A stretch of DNA of 64,000 bases from Deinococcus taeanensis (GCF_020229735.1 NZ_CP083455.1:1949001-2013000); one strand, 5' to 3'. Positions 1-11,232 are shown, counted from the first letter of the stretch. Translations and numbers: made by a program. The notes: generated from the sequence alone by a model not told the origin.

Positions 1-1103
1 AAGTGGTGGCGGAAACGGCCGACACGCCCGTAACGGCCATCGAGAACCGTCAGACGCGCCGCTACGGGGTGCAGTTCCACCCGGAAGTGGTGCATACGCC
101 CAAGGGCGGGCAGCTGCTGGCGAACTTCCTGGAAGTCTGCGGCGTAACGCGCGACTGGAACGCGGAGCACATCATTGACGAGCTGATTGCGGACGTGCGC
201 GCGCAGGTGGGCGACGGCCGGGTGCTGCTGGCCATCAGTGGGGGCGTGGACAGCTCAACGCTGGGCCTCCTGCTGGCCCGGGCGGTCGGGGAAAAACTCA
301 CGGCGGTGTTCATTGACCACGGACTGCTGCGTCTTGGTGAACGCGAGCAGGTGGAAGCCGCGCTGCGGCCACTTGGCGTGAACCTCATCACCGTGGACGC
401 CCGCACGGAGTTCATGGGGGCACTTGAGGGCGTATCGGACCCCGAACAGAAACGCAAGATCATCGGGCGGGAATTCATCCGGGCGTTTGAACGGGAGGCG
501 CGCAGCCACGGCCCCTTTGATTTCCTGGCGCAGGGAACGCTGTACCCGGACGTTATTGAATCTGCCGGGGGTGAAGGCGCGGCGAACATCAAGAGTCACC
601 ACAACGTGGGCGGCCTGCCGGACGACCTGCAGTTCAAACTGGTCGAACCGTTCCGCACGCTGTTCAAAGACGAAGTGCGGGCCATTGCCCGCCTGCTGGG
701 CCTGCCGGATCACATCCGCATGCGCCACCCGTTCCCGGGGCCGGGCCTCGCGATCCGCTGCCTGGGCGCCATCAGTGAGGAGAAGCTGGACATCCTGCGC
801 CGCGTGGACGACATCTTCATCTCGGGGTTGCGGGAGTTCGGGCTGTACGACGGGTGCTCGCAGGCGCTGGCAATCCTGACGCCCATCCAGAGCGTGGGGG
901 TCATGGGCGATGAACGCACGTACTCCTACACGGCCGCGCTGCGGGCCGTGACCACCGATGACTTCATGACGGCCGAATGGGCGCGGCTCCCGTACGAGTT
1001 CCTGGCAACCATGAGTAACCGCATCGTGAACCAGGTACACGAGATCAACCGCGTGGTGTATGACATCACCGGCAAGCCGCCAGCCACCATCGAGTGGGAA
1101 TGA
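1..1103 (+). CDS. guaA: GMP synthase (glutamine-hydrolysing), 3' part
   Basis: GMP synthase converts XMP to GMP with ATP and glutamine in the cytoplasm. The window holds the end of the glutaminase domain (the FHPEV segment with the catalytic His), then the ATP pyrophosphatase domain with its SGGVDSS P-loop near residue 80 of the visible part, and the C-terminal dimerisation domain ending PPATIEWE, the usual GuaA terminus. The reading frame is open to the left edge, so the true start lies outside the window; the in-frame GTG at base 3 is not the start. Nothing in the visible part is broken. No partner gene follows on the same strand. Confidence 0.97.
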   Translation, partial: VVAETADTPVTAIENRQTRRYGVQFHPEVVHTPKGGQLLANFLEVCGVTRDWNAEHIIDELIADVRAQVGDGRVLLAISGGVDSSTLGLLLARAVGEKLTAVFIDHGLLRLGEREQVEAALRPLGVNLITVDARTEFMGALEGVSDPEQKRKIIGREFIRAFEREARSHGPFDFLAQGTLYPDVIESAGGEGAANIKSHHNVGGLPDDLQFKLVEPFRTLFKDEVRAIARLLGLPDHIRMRHPFPGPGLAIRCLGAISEEKLDILRRVDDIFISGLREFGLYDGCSQALAILTPIQSVGVMGDERTYSYTAALRAVTTDDFMTAEWARLPYEFLATMSNRIVNQVHEINRVVYDITGKPPATIEWE

Positions 1104-1252
1104 CCCGCTGAGGTCCCCACCCCTACTGAGACACCAGTGGGGGCCGGGCCCTGCCGGGAGTGTGCGGCACTCAGGGCGAGCGGTCCTGTGCCAGCAGGGA
1201 CATAGCTGTCGGCAGAACTTGCGGACTCGGCCTGAGCGCCCGCGAACCTTCC

Positions 1253-1280
1253 AGGGTTCACGGCGGGAACCCTAATTATT
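1253..1280 (+). terminator. Possible terminator in the guaA-permease intergenic region
   Basis: A perfect 7-bp stem (1253-1259 with 1267-1273) is followed by an A/T-rich tail. The upstream GAACC at 1244-1248 could pair with the same left arm in an alternative hairpin. The rest of the 312-base gap 1104-1415 shows no convincing gene; a weak CCCCAC/GTGGGG pairing lies near 1115-1145. Confidence 0.35.
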
Positions 1281-1415
1281 CTCGCGCGCACCATTCGACT
1301 CGCGGTCTGGAGGAACACCAGGACGGTCAAGCGACGGTGCGGGTCATGCTGCGCCGTTTGCCGTCCCCTCCGGGTCTGATCGGGAAAGGCTGGCGTGCGG
1401 ACGCCACGCACGTGT

Positions 1416-2269
1416 TCACCGGCGCACGCTGAGCAGGTCGGTCACGTCGGTCTGCAGCTGGGTCAGGTCATGGGCGTTGGTAGCCTGCAGGTACACGGCG
1501 CTGACGGTGGGGTGGCCGCCGCTGCTGTTGGTGCGCGCGAAGCGTTGCAGGTACGTGCTGAGGGGAATCAATACCTGCACGTTGGCATTCCCGAAGCCGC
1601 TGTTGCCCTTGTCGGGCAGGACGCCGCTGACCGTGAATGTCACGCCGCCCAGGCGGAGTTTCTGCCCGGTGGCCTGCGCCGGGGTGACGCTGCCGTCGGT
1701 GCCGTCGCCCCACAGGTCCAGCAGCACCTGGCGGCCGATCACCGCGACGCGTTTCTTGGCGCTGACGTCGGCGTCCGTGAAGTACTCGCCCTGTTCGGTG
1801 GGACTGTTGCGTACGGTCTCGTAGGCGGGCCACGTGCCGACCACACTGGCCTGGGTGTTGGCGGTGCCGGCCTTGGCCTGCACGGTGCTGTTCACAGTGG
1901 GGGCCACGCGGCCGGCGAACGTGTCGGCGAGGGCTTCGGCGTCCGCCACAGTGAGGGTCTGGCGGGGGCCGCTGCGCACCAGGCTGCCGCCGCCCAAGGC
2001 ACGGGCGCTCTGCACAGTGAGGAGGTTGGTGCCCAGCGACTCGAGGTTGCGGGTGACGCCGGCGGTGCTGCCCTGACCGCCATCGGTCAGGGCGACGACG
2101 GCGGCCACGCCGATAATCACGCCGAGCGCGGTGAGGACGGAACGCATGGGGGTGCCCACGATGGCGCGCCACGCGATGGTGAATGCGCCGCTCAGGCCGG
2201 TCCCGCCGCGCCGGGGCGGTGGGGCGGCCTGGGGACTGAGGGGCGCGGCGGGGTCCAGGGGGCGGGTGG

Positions 2270-2273
<4 letters not shown>
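1416..2273 (-). CDS. Truncated MacB-type ABC transporter permease
   Basis: This resembles the permease of MacB/LolCDE-type exporters. After a proline-rich start it has one transmembrane helix (about residues 42-62, TALGVIIGVAAVVALTDGG) and then a periplasmic MacB-type core domain to the end. MacB-type permeases normally run to about 400 residues and finish with three more helices; this one stops at 285, directly after the LTQLQTDVTDLL segment, and no frame downstream to 1104 encodes hydrophobic helices. It is therefore missing the domain that couples to the ATPase and is probably non-functional. The GTG start overlaps the ATPase stop (GTGA). Last gene of a five-gene efflux operon. Confidence 0.8.
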
Positions 2274-2986
<713 letters not shown>

Positions 2987-2990
<4 letters not shown>

Positions 2991-4324
2991 GGGGCGCCGT
3001 CGGGGAAGCCGCCGGTCTGGTTCTGGCGGGCACTGTTCTGGGTGCCGGTCTGGGTACCGCTGCTGGCGCGGGCACTGCCGGGCAGCACGACCTCCTGTCC
3101 GGCGCTCAGGCCACTGTCGATGATGGTGGGGGTGCCGTCGGTGGCGCCGGTCTCGACGCAGGTCCGTCCGGGTGCCGCGCCGGCCTGGGCGGGGAGCTGC
3201 ACGTACGAGCGGCCGCGGACGGTCTGGATGGCCTTGCTGGGAATCAGCAGGCCGCGGGCCTCGCTCTGGATGATCTCGGCTTCGGCGGTCATGCCGGCGC
3301 GCAGCTGGCCGCCTGGGTTGGGCAGCTGCACGGTGGCGGTGAAGACGCTGATGCCGCTCTGCTGCGTGGCGCCGGGTGAGACGCGCACGACCTTCCCGGT
3401 AAAGGTCTGGCCGTCGAAGGCGTCCAGGGTCACGTTGGCGGTCTGCCTGGCTTTCACGCTGGCAATCTCGGTTTCGTCGATCTGCATGGGGAGGTTGAGG
3501 GTAGTGTCGTCCCGCAGGGTCAGGATGGTGGCGCCGCTGGTCACAATGGTTCCTTCGGTGGCGGTCACGGCGCTCACGATGCCGCTGATCGGGGCGTACA
3601 CCTTCAGGTCGGTGCGGGCCTGCTGCGCGGAACGCAGGCTGTCCTGCGCCTGCTGCACGGCGAACTGCTGGTTGCGCAGGGTCTGCGCGTCACTGGCCGC
3701 GCCGGTGCGGGCCTGGGTCTGCGCGGCCGTGAGGGTGGCGCGGGCGCTGTCCACGCTCTGTTGGGCGCGCGTCGCGGTGGACTGCGCGTCTGCGAGGGCA
3801 TGGGCGCTCACGGCGCCGATGGCGGCAAGCTGCCGCTGACCTGCCACGGTCCGCTGCGCGTCCGCGAGGGTCTGCTGCGCCTGCGTGACGCTGCTGGCAC
3901 GCTGCGCGGCGCTGCTGGCCTGGCTGGCGCGCGTGGCGTCCAGGGACGCCTGGGCTTTCCCGAGGTTCAGCTGGGCGTCCTGCACGTTCTGCTCGACCTC
4001 ATCGCTGTTCAGGGTGGTGAGCAGCTGCCCGCGGGTGACGCGTTCACCCACAGCGGGCACCGCGCCCAGTGTGGCGGTCAGGTCTGCGCCGACCGTGCGG
4101 GTCTGCGCGGCTTCCAGCGTGCCGGGCCCGCTGACGGAAACGCGCAGGGTGCCCTGTTCGGCGCGGGCGATGGTGGTGACGGTGGTCGCCTGGGTGGTCT
4201 GCGCGGCGCGGGTGCGGGTCAGGTACACGCTGCCCGCGGCGCCGAGGAGCAGCAGGGCACTCAGCACCCAGGGCCAGCGGCGCCGCGGGGCGCTCACCCG
4301 GACGGCGGGGGTGTGCGTGGTCAC
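2987..4324 (-). CDS. Efflux adaptor protein (MacA/HlyD family)
   Basis: Periplasmic membrane-fusion adaptor expected to join the inner-membrane ABC pump to a TolC-type outer channel. An N-terminal membrane anchor (residues 19-36) is followed by a beta/lipoyl half-domain, a long Ala/Gln-rich coiled-coil hairpin (about 110-225), the second lipoyl half ([12 protein letters not shown]) and a beta-barrel domain, with a polar Gln/Ser/Thr-rich tail. At 445 residues it is full length and is the only gene of the operon with no visible damage. The GTG start overlaps the preceding TolC-type gene and its stop overlaps the ATPase start. Substrate cannot be told from sequence. Confidence 0.88.
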
Positions 4325-5385
4325 AGCGTGCCCCCGATGCCGGTGAGGTTCTGCCCGGCGGCGACCGAGAGCGCAGCGAGGGGCTCCAGGCCGTTGTTCT
4401 GCGCCTGCAGGCGAGTGTACTGGGCTTTTTTGAGGGTCAGCTGCGTGACCTGCAGGTCCACGGCGCTGATCGTGCCGCTGTTCAGGCAGGCGGCGTCCTG
4501 GGTGTAGGTGTTCTGGGCGGCGGCCTCGCGGCTTCCGGCGACCTGAAGAAGTTCGTACGCATTCTGTGCCGCCTGGTGGGCGCTGGCGAGGGTCTGCTGA
4601 GCGCTTTTCAGGGCGCTCTCCTGGCTGCGCTGCGCGTTCGACAGGGCCGTCCGGGCGTCCTGCAGGGTGCGGGCGGGCGTGAAGTCGTTCTCGGCAAGTT
4701 TCACGGTCAGCTGCGCGCCCGCCACGTCGTTCGCGGCGCTCACCAGACCCGCGAGGGTGCTCAGGCCGCCCTGCAGGCCCGCCAGGGTCGCGCTGAGTTT
4801 CGGGGCGGTCACGGCGCTGCCGGCGCGGACGCCGCTGCCCAGGCCGGTCAGGGTGCCGAGTTTCGCGGCGGCGAGGTTCACCTGCGCCCGGGCGTCGGCG
4901 AGGTTCTGCTGGCCAGGGTGTTCTGCGCGTTCGTGACGTCCAGCGTGGTGGCGTTTCCGATGCTCAGTTTCACGCGCGCGACCTGCATGCTTTTGCTGTC
5001 CACCTGCACCTGCAGGGTCTGCAGTTCCACGTTCTGCTGCGCTTCAAGGAGCGCCGTGTACGCGCTGATGGTGCTGTGCAGAGTGTTCAGGCGGGCGCCG
5101 CGCAGCTGGGCCTGCGCGAGGGTCTCGCCGTTTCTCGCATTGAGTTTCGCGGCGACCAGCGTGCTGGGATCGGCCTGCGCGGCGCGGTTGGCCGAGAGCG
5201 CCTTGTCGAGGTTGGCCTGCGCTGTTTTCACGTCGGCGTTGTTCTGCAGGGCGGCAGAGACCGCGCTGCTGGCTGCGAGCGGCGTTCTGGGCGGTGGCCG
5301 CGCTCAGGGGCGTGGTGAGCAGCGCGGCGCTGAGGCGCAGGGCGGCGCGGGCGAGACGGGCGGACGGGACTGGGCGTGGGTTCAT
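4321..5385 (-). pseudogene. Second TolC-family outer membrane efflux protein, two frameshifts
   Basis: Three pieces in different frames make one TolC-like protein. A signal peptide (MNPRPVPSARLARAALRLSA, from 5385) runs to ATAQNA. The frame then changes near 5272-5285 into a coiled-coil segment (VKTAQANLDKAL...VTNAQNTLA). It changes again near 4905-4915 into the last 190 or so residues, ending [11 protein letters not shown] at 4321. Restoring one base at the second site gives continuous helix ([19 protein letters not shown]). About 353 residues in total, a little short for the family. The first codon overlaps the stop of the upstream TolC-type gene (ATGA). The last two pieces could be miscalled as separate short proteins. 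Confidence 0.75.
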
Positions 5386-6738
5386 CGGAGGCCTCCGGCG
5401 GCGTTCAGGAGCTGGGTCAGGCTGAGCTGGGCGGTGATGCGGGCGGCCAGCAGTTCCCGCTGCGCCTGCGCGGGGGTGAGTTCGGCGCTGCGGAGCTCGT
5501 CGGCAGTGCCGGTGCCGGCGTCCAGGCGGGCGTGGGCGGTCTGCAGGCCCTGCTGCGCGACGGTGAGTTGCGCCGCGCGGGTCTGCACGGCAGCGAGGTT
5601 GGACTGCAGGGTCACGAAGCGGGTGCGGACGTCGAGTTCCGCGTTCTGCTGGGCCACCGTGAGGGACAGCTGCGCCTGGGTCACGCTGGCCTGCGCAGCC
5701 GACACCTGCGCCTGCTGGGCGGGCGAGTACACGACGTACGACCCGCTGACGCTGGCGCTCAGGCGCGCGCCGCTGCTGGCGCTGCTGTTCAGGGGCAGGG
5801 CGTAGCTGCTGCCCAGGGTCCCCTGCTTCAGGTTCAGGGTGGCGGTGAGGGTCCCGGCGCCGCCGCCCCCGTACCCGACGCTGGCGGTGAGGTCCGGGAG
5901 GCGCGCGTCACGCTGTTCGGTCTCCAGTGCGTCCTGCGCGCTGGCCAGGGCGTTCCGGGCGCTGATCACGGCGCTGGTGCTGCTGCGGGCCTGAGCGACC
6001 AGGGCGGCGAGGTCAGGCAGGGTCAGGGGGTCGTCGGGCAGGGTGGAGAAGGTCACGGGGCCCAGCGTGGTGCCCAGCACGGCGTCCAGGTTGCGCCGGG
6101 CGCTGTCCAGGCTGCTCTGCGCCTGCGTGAGGCCCCCCTGGGCGCTCTGCACGGCCGCCTGGGCGTCCAGGACGGTTTCAGCCGTGGCGTTTCCGGTGTC
6201 CTGCTGGGTCTGCGCGACGCTCAGCTGCCGCTGGCGCAGGTCCAGGGTGCGCTGCGCCAGGGTGATGTCCTGCGTGGCGAGCACCGCATTGAAGTAGGTC
6301 TGCGCGACGTTCAGCTGCGTCTCAAGCTGCGCGTCACGCAGGGCGGCCTGCGCCAGCGCGAGGCTGCGTTCGGAGGCGCGCAGGCTGCTCTGCCCGCTGG
6401 ACCAGGGCAGCAGGCCCAAGTTCACGCTCAGGGCGGCGTTGCCGCTGAGCGTGCCGCCCGCGGCGCTGGTCGTGCCGTCCGCGGCGGTGACCGTGGTCGG
6501 CCCGGCGTAGCTGGCGTTGCCACCCACGCTGACGGTCAGGCCCAGGGCGGCGCGCGCCGCCCTGAGGTTCTGCTGCGCGACCTGCACGCTCAGCGCGGCG
6601 CGGGTCACGCCGGGGGCCTGCGCCAGTTGCGCGTACGCCTGCGGCAGGGTGTAGGGGGTGTGGGCCTGCTGGGGGGTGCGCGGCGCCCAGCAGGGCCAGG
6701 GTGAGCAGGCCGGGCCACCGGAGAGGGAAGCGGGTCAT
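5382..6738 (-). pseudogene. TolC-family outer membrane efflux protein, frameshift after the signal peptide
   Basis: First gene of the efflux operon. Residues encoded from 6608 down to 5382 (408 aa) form a typical TolC/OEP protein with two repeats of long amphipathic helices and alternating beta segments (for example GSYVVYSPAQQAQVSAAQAS). The export signal (MTRFPLRWPGLLTLALLGAA, from 6738) is in another frame. Removing one C from the six-C run (minus-strand sense) at 6671-6676 joins it to AHTPYTLPQAYAQLAQAPGV. A translation starting at the GTG at 6608 would lack a signal peptide and could not be exported. A homopolymer indel is a common sequencing error, so the gene may be intact in the organism. 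Confidence 0.75.
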
Positions 6739-6891
6739 GCCGCTCAGCGTGTCTGGAAGCGGTCAAGACTTCGCGCAGCCACTGTGAAGATTCTGCGAAG
6801 ACGTTCTGCGGCGGTCCCAGCGCCGTAAACAGGCGGCCCGGGAGCAGCGGCAGGCCGGGGTGGCCTTCGCACGCTCTTCACGCGGCTCTCG

Positions 6892-6897
6892 TACGCT
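6892..6897 (+). promoter_or_regulatory. -10 box of the two-component operon (leaderless type)
   Basis: TACGCT ends six bases before the ATG at 6904, which would place the transcript start at or next to the start codon. No Shine-Dalgarno sequence and no clear -35 element are visible. Confidence 0.55.
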
Positions 6898-6903
6898 GTG
6901 CGC

Positions 6904-7587
6904 ATGAGTGCCCTGATCCTGATTGTTGAGGACGAACCGCAACTGGCCGAGGTGCTGGAAGCGTATGCCCGTCAGGAGGGTTACCGCACGGAACGCGCCG
7001 CCGACGGGAACGCCGCCCTGTACGCCTTCCGGGCGGCCAGCCCGGACCTGATCCTGCTGGACGTGATGCTGCCGGGCCGCAGCGGCCTTGAGGTGCTGAA
7101 GACCGTGCGGGCCGAGGGGGCCACCCCCGTGATTCTCGTGACGGCCCGCGCGGAGGAAACCGACCAGATCGTGGGTCTGGAACTCGGCGCGGATGATTAC
7201 GTGGTCAAGCCGTTCCGCCCGCGTGAGGTGATGGCCCGCGTGAAGGCGGTGCTGCGCCGCGCGACCGCGGTGCTCGACGACACCGAGCGGCCCCTGCGGG
7301 TCGGCCCGCTGGAAGTGGACCGCCGGGCGGTGGTGGCGCGCGTGCGCGGCGAGGCCCTGAACCTCACGCCCGCCGAGTTCCGGCTGCTGTCGCAGCTGGC
7401 CGAAGCGCCGGGCCGGGCGTACACCCGCGAGGAACTCCTCGCCGCGGCCCTGCCGGACAGCGAGGCGCTGGAGCGCGTCGTGGACGCCCACCTGGCCAGC
7501 GTGCGCCGCAAACTCGACGCCGCGCACGCAGGCGGCCTGCTGCACACTGTACGCGGCGTCGGGTACCGCCTGGAAAGCGGCGGATGA
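6904..7587 (+). CDS. OmpR/PhoB-family response regulator
   Basis: DNA-binding response regulator. The receiver domain (about 1-120) has the acidic pair ED at 9-10, the phospho-acceptor Asp53 in LILLDVMLPG and the conserved Lys in DDYVVKPF. The winged-helix output domain follows (about 130-226), ending with the typical VRGVGYRLE. The ATG at 6904 is chosen over the GTG two codons earlier because the -10 box fits it. Its stop overlaps the ATG of the sensor kinase (ATGA, 7584-7587). It is divergent from the damaged efflux operon 165 bp away, so regulating that operon is a reasonable inference, unproven. Confidence 0.93.
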   Translation: MSALILIVEDEPQLAEVLEAYARQEGYRTERAADGNAALYAFRAASPDLILLDVMLPGRSGLEVLKTVRAEGATPVILVTARAEETDQIVGLELGADDYVVKPFRPREVMARVKAVLRRATAVLDDTERPLRVGPLEVDRRAVVARVRGEALNLTPAEFRLLSQLAEAPGRAYTREELLAAALPDSEALERVVDAHLASVRRKLDAAHAGGLLHTVRGVGYRLESGG

Positions 7588-8888
7588 CCGGACCGCGCCG
7601 CACGCAGCCGCTGGCTGTGACGCTGCTGCTGGCCATGCTCCTGGTGGTGCTGGTGGCAGTGGGCAGCACCTTCTACTTCTCGAATCTCGTGGTGAAACGC
7701 GAGTTCGAGCGCTTGCCCAGCACTGTCCGCCTGGCCATCCGGGAGCAGCAGGCCGCCGCGCTCCGGGGGGAACTCGTGGCGCCCACGCCGCCCCTGCCGG
7801 TGGTGCGGACCGGGACACCCGCCGACCCGTACCTCGATCCGTTTGACAGCAGCCCCGACGTGGGAGGCGTGGTGCGGCAGGCCACCGGCCAGGACGCCGT
7901 GGTCACGGCAGGCAAGCGGCCCCGGGAGCTCAGGACCGACCCGGGCCGGCAGCCCCCCCGCAACCGCGCGCAGGATTTCCTGCGGGACGTGCAGAGCAGC
8001 CTGCTGCAGGTGGGGCTGGTGGCGGCGGCCGTCTCGGCGCTGCTGGCCTTCCTGATCTCCCGGCGCGTGGCGCGGCCCGTGTCGGCCGTGTCCCGCGCCG
8101 CGGCGCGGCTGGCCAGCGGGGACCTGAGCACCCGCGCGCCCGTCCGGGGTGGCGAGCGCGAAATTGCGGCCCTAGCGCAGAGTTTCAACGACATGGCCGA
8201 GAACCTGCAGCTGCTGGAACGCGAGCGGCAGCAGGCCGTCGCGGATATCGCGCATGAGCTGCGCACCCCGATCGCTGTTATGCAGGCCCGGCTGGACGCC
8301 CTGGAGGACGGGGTGTACCCGCTGACCACCGGGCAGATCGCGCTGCTCAGCACCCAGACGCAACTCCTGACGCGGCTGGTGGGGGACCTGCGCACCCTGA
8401 CCCTGGCGGACGCCGGGCGGCTGGCGCTGGACCCTCAGCCCCTGGACCTGGGCGCCCTGGGCGCGGAGGTCGTGCGGGACCTGCAGGACCGCGCCGACGC
8501 GCGCGGCCTGAACCTCACGCTGCAGGCCGTCCCGGCCCTGACCCGCGCCGATCCGGTGCGGGTCAGGCAGATCACCACGAACCTCATCGACAACGCGCTG
8601 CGGCACGCCCGTTCACGCGTGGCGGTGCGCGTGGAAGTGCACGGTCCTCAGGTCCTGCTGCACGTGGAGGACGACGGTCCCGGCATTCCGCAGGAGAGCC
8701 GCGACGCGGTCTTCACGCGCTTTACGCGCCTGGACGCCAGCCGCGCACGGGACACAGGAGGCAGCGGCCTGGGTCTGGCCATCGTGCGGGCCCTGGCCCT
8801 GGCGCACGGGGGGCAGGCGGCCCTCTCCACGTCCAGCGGCCTGGGCGGCGCGCACTTCACGGTGACCCTGCCGACTGCCGCGCCCTGA
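7584..8888 (+). CDS. Sensor histidine kinase, HAMP/HisKA/HATPase type
   Basis: Membrane sensor kinase partner of the preceding response regulator. TM helix at about 12-32, an extracytoplasmic sensing segment of about 110 residues rich in Pro and Arg, a second helix near 141-161, a HAMP linker (RRVARPVSAVSRAAARLASG), the phospho-acceptor His near residue 223 in DIAHELRTP, then a HATPase domain with N box NLIDNALRHA, DDGPGIP and GSGLGLAIV. 434 residues, complete. Signal unknown; the short periplasmic domain has no recognisable fold and may sense envelope stress or a drug exported by the neighbouring pump. Confidence 0.93.
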   Translation: MTGPRRTQPLAVTLLLAMLLVVLVAVGSTFYFSNLVVKREFERLPSTVRLAIREQQAAALRGELVAPTPPLPVVRTGTPADPYLDPFDSSPDVGGVVRQATGQDAVVTAGKRPRELRTDPGRQPPRNRAQDFLRDVQSSLLQVGLVAAAVSALLAFLISRRVARPVSAVSRAAARLASGDLSTRAPVRGGEREIAALAQSFNDMAENLQLLERERQQAVADIAHELRTPIAVMQARLDALEDGVYPLTTGQIALLSTQTQLLTRLVGDLRTLTLADAGRLALDPQPLDLGALGAEVVRDLQDRADARGLNLTLQAVPALTRADPVRVRQITTNLIDNALRHARSRVAVRVEVHGPQVLLHVEDDGPGIPQESRDAVFTRFTRLDASRARDTGGSGLGLAIVRALALAHGGQAALSTSSGLGGAHFTVTLPTAAP

Positions 8889-8906
8889 ACGCAGGTGCGG
8901 GCCGCT

Positions 8907-9572
8907 TCAGCTGGCCGCTTCAGCGGCGCGGGCAGAACGGTTCAGGCGGCGCTGAAGCGGCTGGAACAGCCGCAGCCCCCAGCCCATGGCGGGTCCCACT
9001 GTCAGCGCGAACACCAGGGTGCCCCACCCGATGGGGCCGCCCAGCGCCCACCCGGCCAGCAGCACGGCCACCTCGACGCCAGTGCGGATGCGCGGCACGG
9101 GCCACCCGGTGACGCGCCGCAGGGCCAGGGTCAGGCCGTCGCGGGGGCCGGCGCCCAGCCCGGCGCCCACGTACGCGCCGGTCGCGAGGCCGAGCAGGGC
9201 CACGCCCGCCAGGAACTGTGCCCAGCGCAGGGGCAGCGCGGCGGGCTCGGGGACGACGGTCGCAAACAGGTCCAGGAACGCGCCGATCAAAAGGACGTTC
9301 AGCAGGGTGCCCAGGCCCAGCCGTTCCTGGAGCCGCAGCGCCGTGAACGCCACGATGACCACGCCGGTCAGGATGCTCACGGCGCCCACGCTCAGCGGCG
9401 CCCAGCGCGTGATCCCCACGTGCAGCACCTCCCACGGCGCCACGCCCACGTGCGCATTGAGCATCAGGCGCAGGCTCAGGCCGTACAGGGTCAGCCCGGT
9501 GACCAGCAGCGCCAGTCGTGGTCCCAGACGCCCTGGGAAGAAAAGGGCGCGCGGCGCGGCTGGTGTGGGCAT
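8907..9572 (-). CDS. YczE/YyaS/YitT-family membrane protein
   Basis: Integral membrane protein with five or six hydrophobic helices. The segment LMLNAHVGVAPWEVLHVGI followed by GAGLGAGPRDGLTLAL is the duplicated pattern typical of the YczE/YyaS/YitT group, whose biochemical role is not settled. 221 residues, normal for the family. The cytoplasmic C-terminal tail is Arg-rich. It is convergent with the kinase gene, leaving 18 bp between stops. A TAGAGT box nine bases before the ATG on the minus strand fits the leaderless pattern of this genome. Confidence 0.8.
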   Translation of the reverse strand: MPTPAAPRALFFPGRLGPRLALLVTGLTLYGLSLRLMLNAHVGVAPWEVLHVGITRWAPLSVGAVSILTGVVIVAFTALRLQERLGLGTLLNVLLIGAFLDLFATVVPEPAALPLRWAQFLAGVALLGLATGAYVGAGLGAGPRDGLTLALRRVTGWPVPRIRTGVEVAVLLAGWALGGPIGWGTLVFALTVGPAMGWGLRLFQPLQRRLNRSARAAEAAS

Positions 9573-9649
9573 GCGGGGTTCACTCTAGCGCCCCAGCCCG
9601 CCCGGCAGGGGTCTGCGCGACGCTGGAGGAAGCAGGTAGACTGGCAGGG

Positions 9650-10045
9650 ATGCTCCGCGCGTTCCGGTTTCTGCTGCGTTCCGCCCCTGTGCTGGCCTTC
9701 GCCATGCTGGGCAGTGGAGGCGCCCTGAGCGGCTGGGCGACCCGGATTGCGCCGCTGTACGCGATGCCGAACCAGAAAAGCGCGGCGCTGCTGACCCTTC
9801 CCGCCCGCATCCCCCTGGAGGTTCAGGCGTGCTTCGCGATGTGGTGTCAGGTGAAGGTGGGTACCCGGAGCGGGTGGCTCGTGCGCGCCGCGGTGAACGT
9901 GCCCGGCGGGTGCAGCGCGCTGGTGCCGCTGGGCCTCAAGAATCTCTGGTCGGGCGAGGGTGCCTACAGCGTGACCCGCGACGCCAACCGCAACGGGCGC
10001 GCCTGCGATCAGACCGAGTACCTTCAGTCGGCCGGCCGGCGCTGA
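9650..10045 (+). CDS. Secreted SH3b-like protein with Excalibur-like C-terminus
   Basis: Not a named family I can identify. The first 25 residues look like a signal peptide or anchor (LRAFRFLLRSAPVLAFAML). A bacterial SH3-like module follows (AMPNQKSAALLTLPARIPLEV...CQVKVGTRSGWLVRAAV). The last 25 residues contain SVTRDANRNGRACD, close to the calcium-binding Excalibur motif DxDxDGxxCE. Four cysteines in the exported part could form disulfides. Predicted to act in the envelope, perhaps binding cell wall or calcium. TAGACT ends seven bases before the chosen ATG; the frame is open further upstream but without a start in this context. Confidence 0.75.
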   Translation: MLRAFRFLLRSAPVLAFAMLGSGGALSGWATRIAPLYAMPNQKSAALLTLPARIPLEVQACFAMWCQVKVGTRSGWLVRAAVNVPGGCSALVPLGLKNLWSGEGAYSVTRDANRNGRACDQTEYLQSAGRR

Positions 10046-10134
10046 ACGCCGCGGCCCGGCGCCGCGCCCTGCGCGGAAGCCTGTAAACTGCGGGGGTTGC
10101 CCCGCCGCCGGGCGGGTGAAGGAGTCGTGAAATC

Positions 10135-11232
10135 ATGGGATTAGCCATCGGAATCGTCGGTCTGCCGAACGTCGGCAAAAGCACGCTGTTTAACGCCATC
10201 ACGCGCGCCGGGGCGCTCGCCGCGAACTACCCGTTTGCGACCATCGAACCGAACGTGGGCCGCGTGACCGTCCCGGATGAACGCCTCGCCGCGCTGAGCC
10301 GCGTGTTCACGAAAGGCGACCGGGTGCCGCCGATCATTCCCACGTTCGTGGAGTTCGTGGATATTGCCGGGCTCGTCAAGGGCGCCAGCAAGGGTGAGGG
10401 GCTGGGCAACCAGTTCCTGGCGAACATCCGCGAGGTGGACGCCATTGCGCACGTCGTGCGCTGCTTCGAGGACGGCAATGTCATTCACGTGGCCGGCCAC
10501 GTCGATCCCATCGATGACATCGAGACGATCAACACCGAACTGATCCTCGCGGACCTCGCCGGGCTGGAAAAACGCCTGCAGAACCTTCAGAAGAAAGCCA
10601 AGGGGAACGACAAGGAGGCCCGCGAGCAGGCGGAGCTGGCCGAGCAGATCATCACCGTGCTCGGTGAAGGCCGCCCCGCCCGCGCCGGTTCGTACGACGC
10701 GCCCATCCCCAAGGAGTTCGGGCTGATCACCACGAAACCCGTGATCTACGTGGCCAATGTCGGCGAGGACAATCTCACCGAGGACAACGAGCACGTGCTC
10801 AAGGTCCGCGAGTACGCGGCGGCCGAGGGGGCGCAGGTCGTGAAGATCAGCGCCCAGATCGAAGGGGAACTGGCGGAGATGCCTGAGGATGAGGCCCGTG
10901 CGTTCCTGGAGGAACTCGGCGTGCAGGAAAGCGGCCTGGATCAGCTTGTGAAGGTCGGGTACGAGACGCTGGGCCTGATCACGTTCATCACCAGCGGCGA
11001 GAAGGAAGTGCGCGCCTGGACGATCCGCCGCGGCGAGAAGGCGCCCGAGGCGGCCGGCGAGATTCACAGCGACCTCGAGCGCGGTTTCATCCGCGCCGAA
11101 GTGATCGAGTGGGACAAGATGGTCGAGGCGGGCGGCTGGTCGAACGCCAAGGGTAAGGGCTGGGTGCGCACCGAAGGCAAGGAGTACGTGATGAAGGACG
11201 GCGACATCATGAACGTTCTGCACAACATGTAA
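10135..11232 (+). CDS. ychF: Ribosome-binding ATPase YchF (OLA1 family)
   Basis: Obg-like P-loop NTPase that prefers ATP and associates with ribosomes. G1 is [14 protein letters not shown] (8-21). G3 is the [20 protein letters not shown] region with the long YchF switch, and the nucleotide-specificity segment KPVIYVANV replaces the usual NKxD of GTPases, as expected in YchF. The C-terminal TGS-like domain ends [25 protein letters not shown], the family terminus. 365 residues, full length. A Shine-Dalgarno-like GAAGGAG lies 10 bp before the ATG and a TGTAAACT extended -10 is at 10082-10089, so this gene has a real leader, unlike many neighbours. Confidence 0.96.
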   Translation: MGLAIGIVGLPNVGKSTLFNAITRAGALAANYPFATIEPNVGRVTVPDERLAALSRVFTKGDRVPPIIPTFVEFVDIAGLVKGASKGEGLGNQFLANIREVDAIAHVVRCFEDGNVIHVAGHVDPIDDIETINTELILADLAGLEKRLQNLQKKAKGNDKEAREQAELAEQIITVLGEGRPARAGSYDAPIPKEFGLITTKPVIYVANVGEDNLTEDNEHVLKVREYAAAEGAQVVKISAQIEGELAEMPEDEARAFLEELGVQESGLDQLVKVGYETLGLITFITSGEKEVRAWTIRRGEKAPEAAGEIHSDLERGFIRAEVIEWDKMVEAGGWSNAKGKGWVRTEGKEYVMKDGDIMNVLHNM

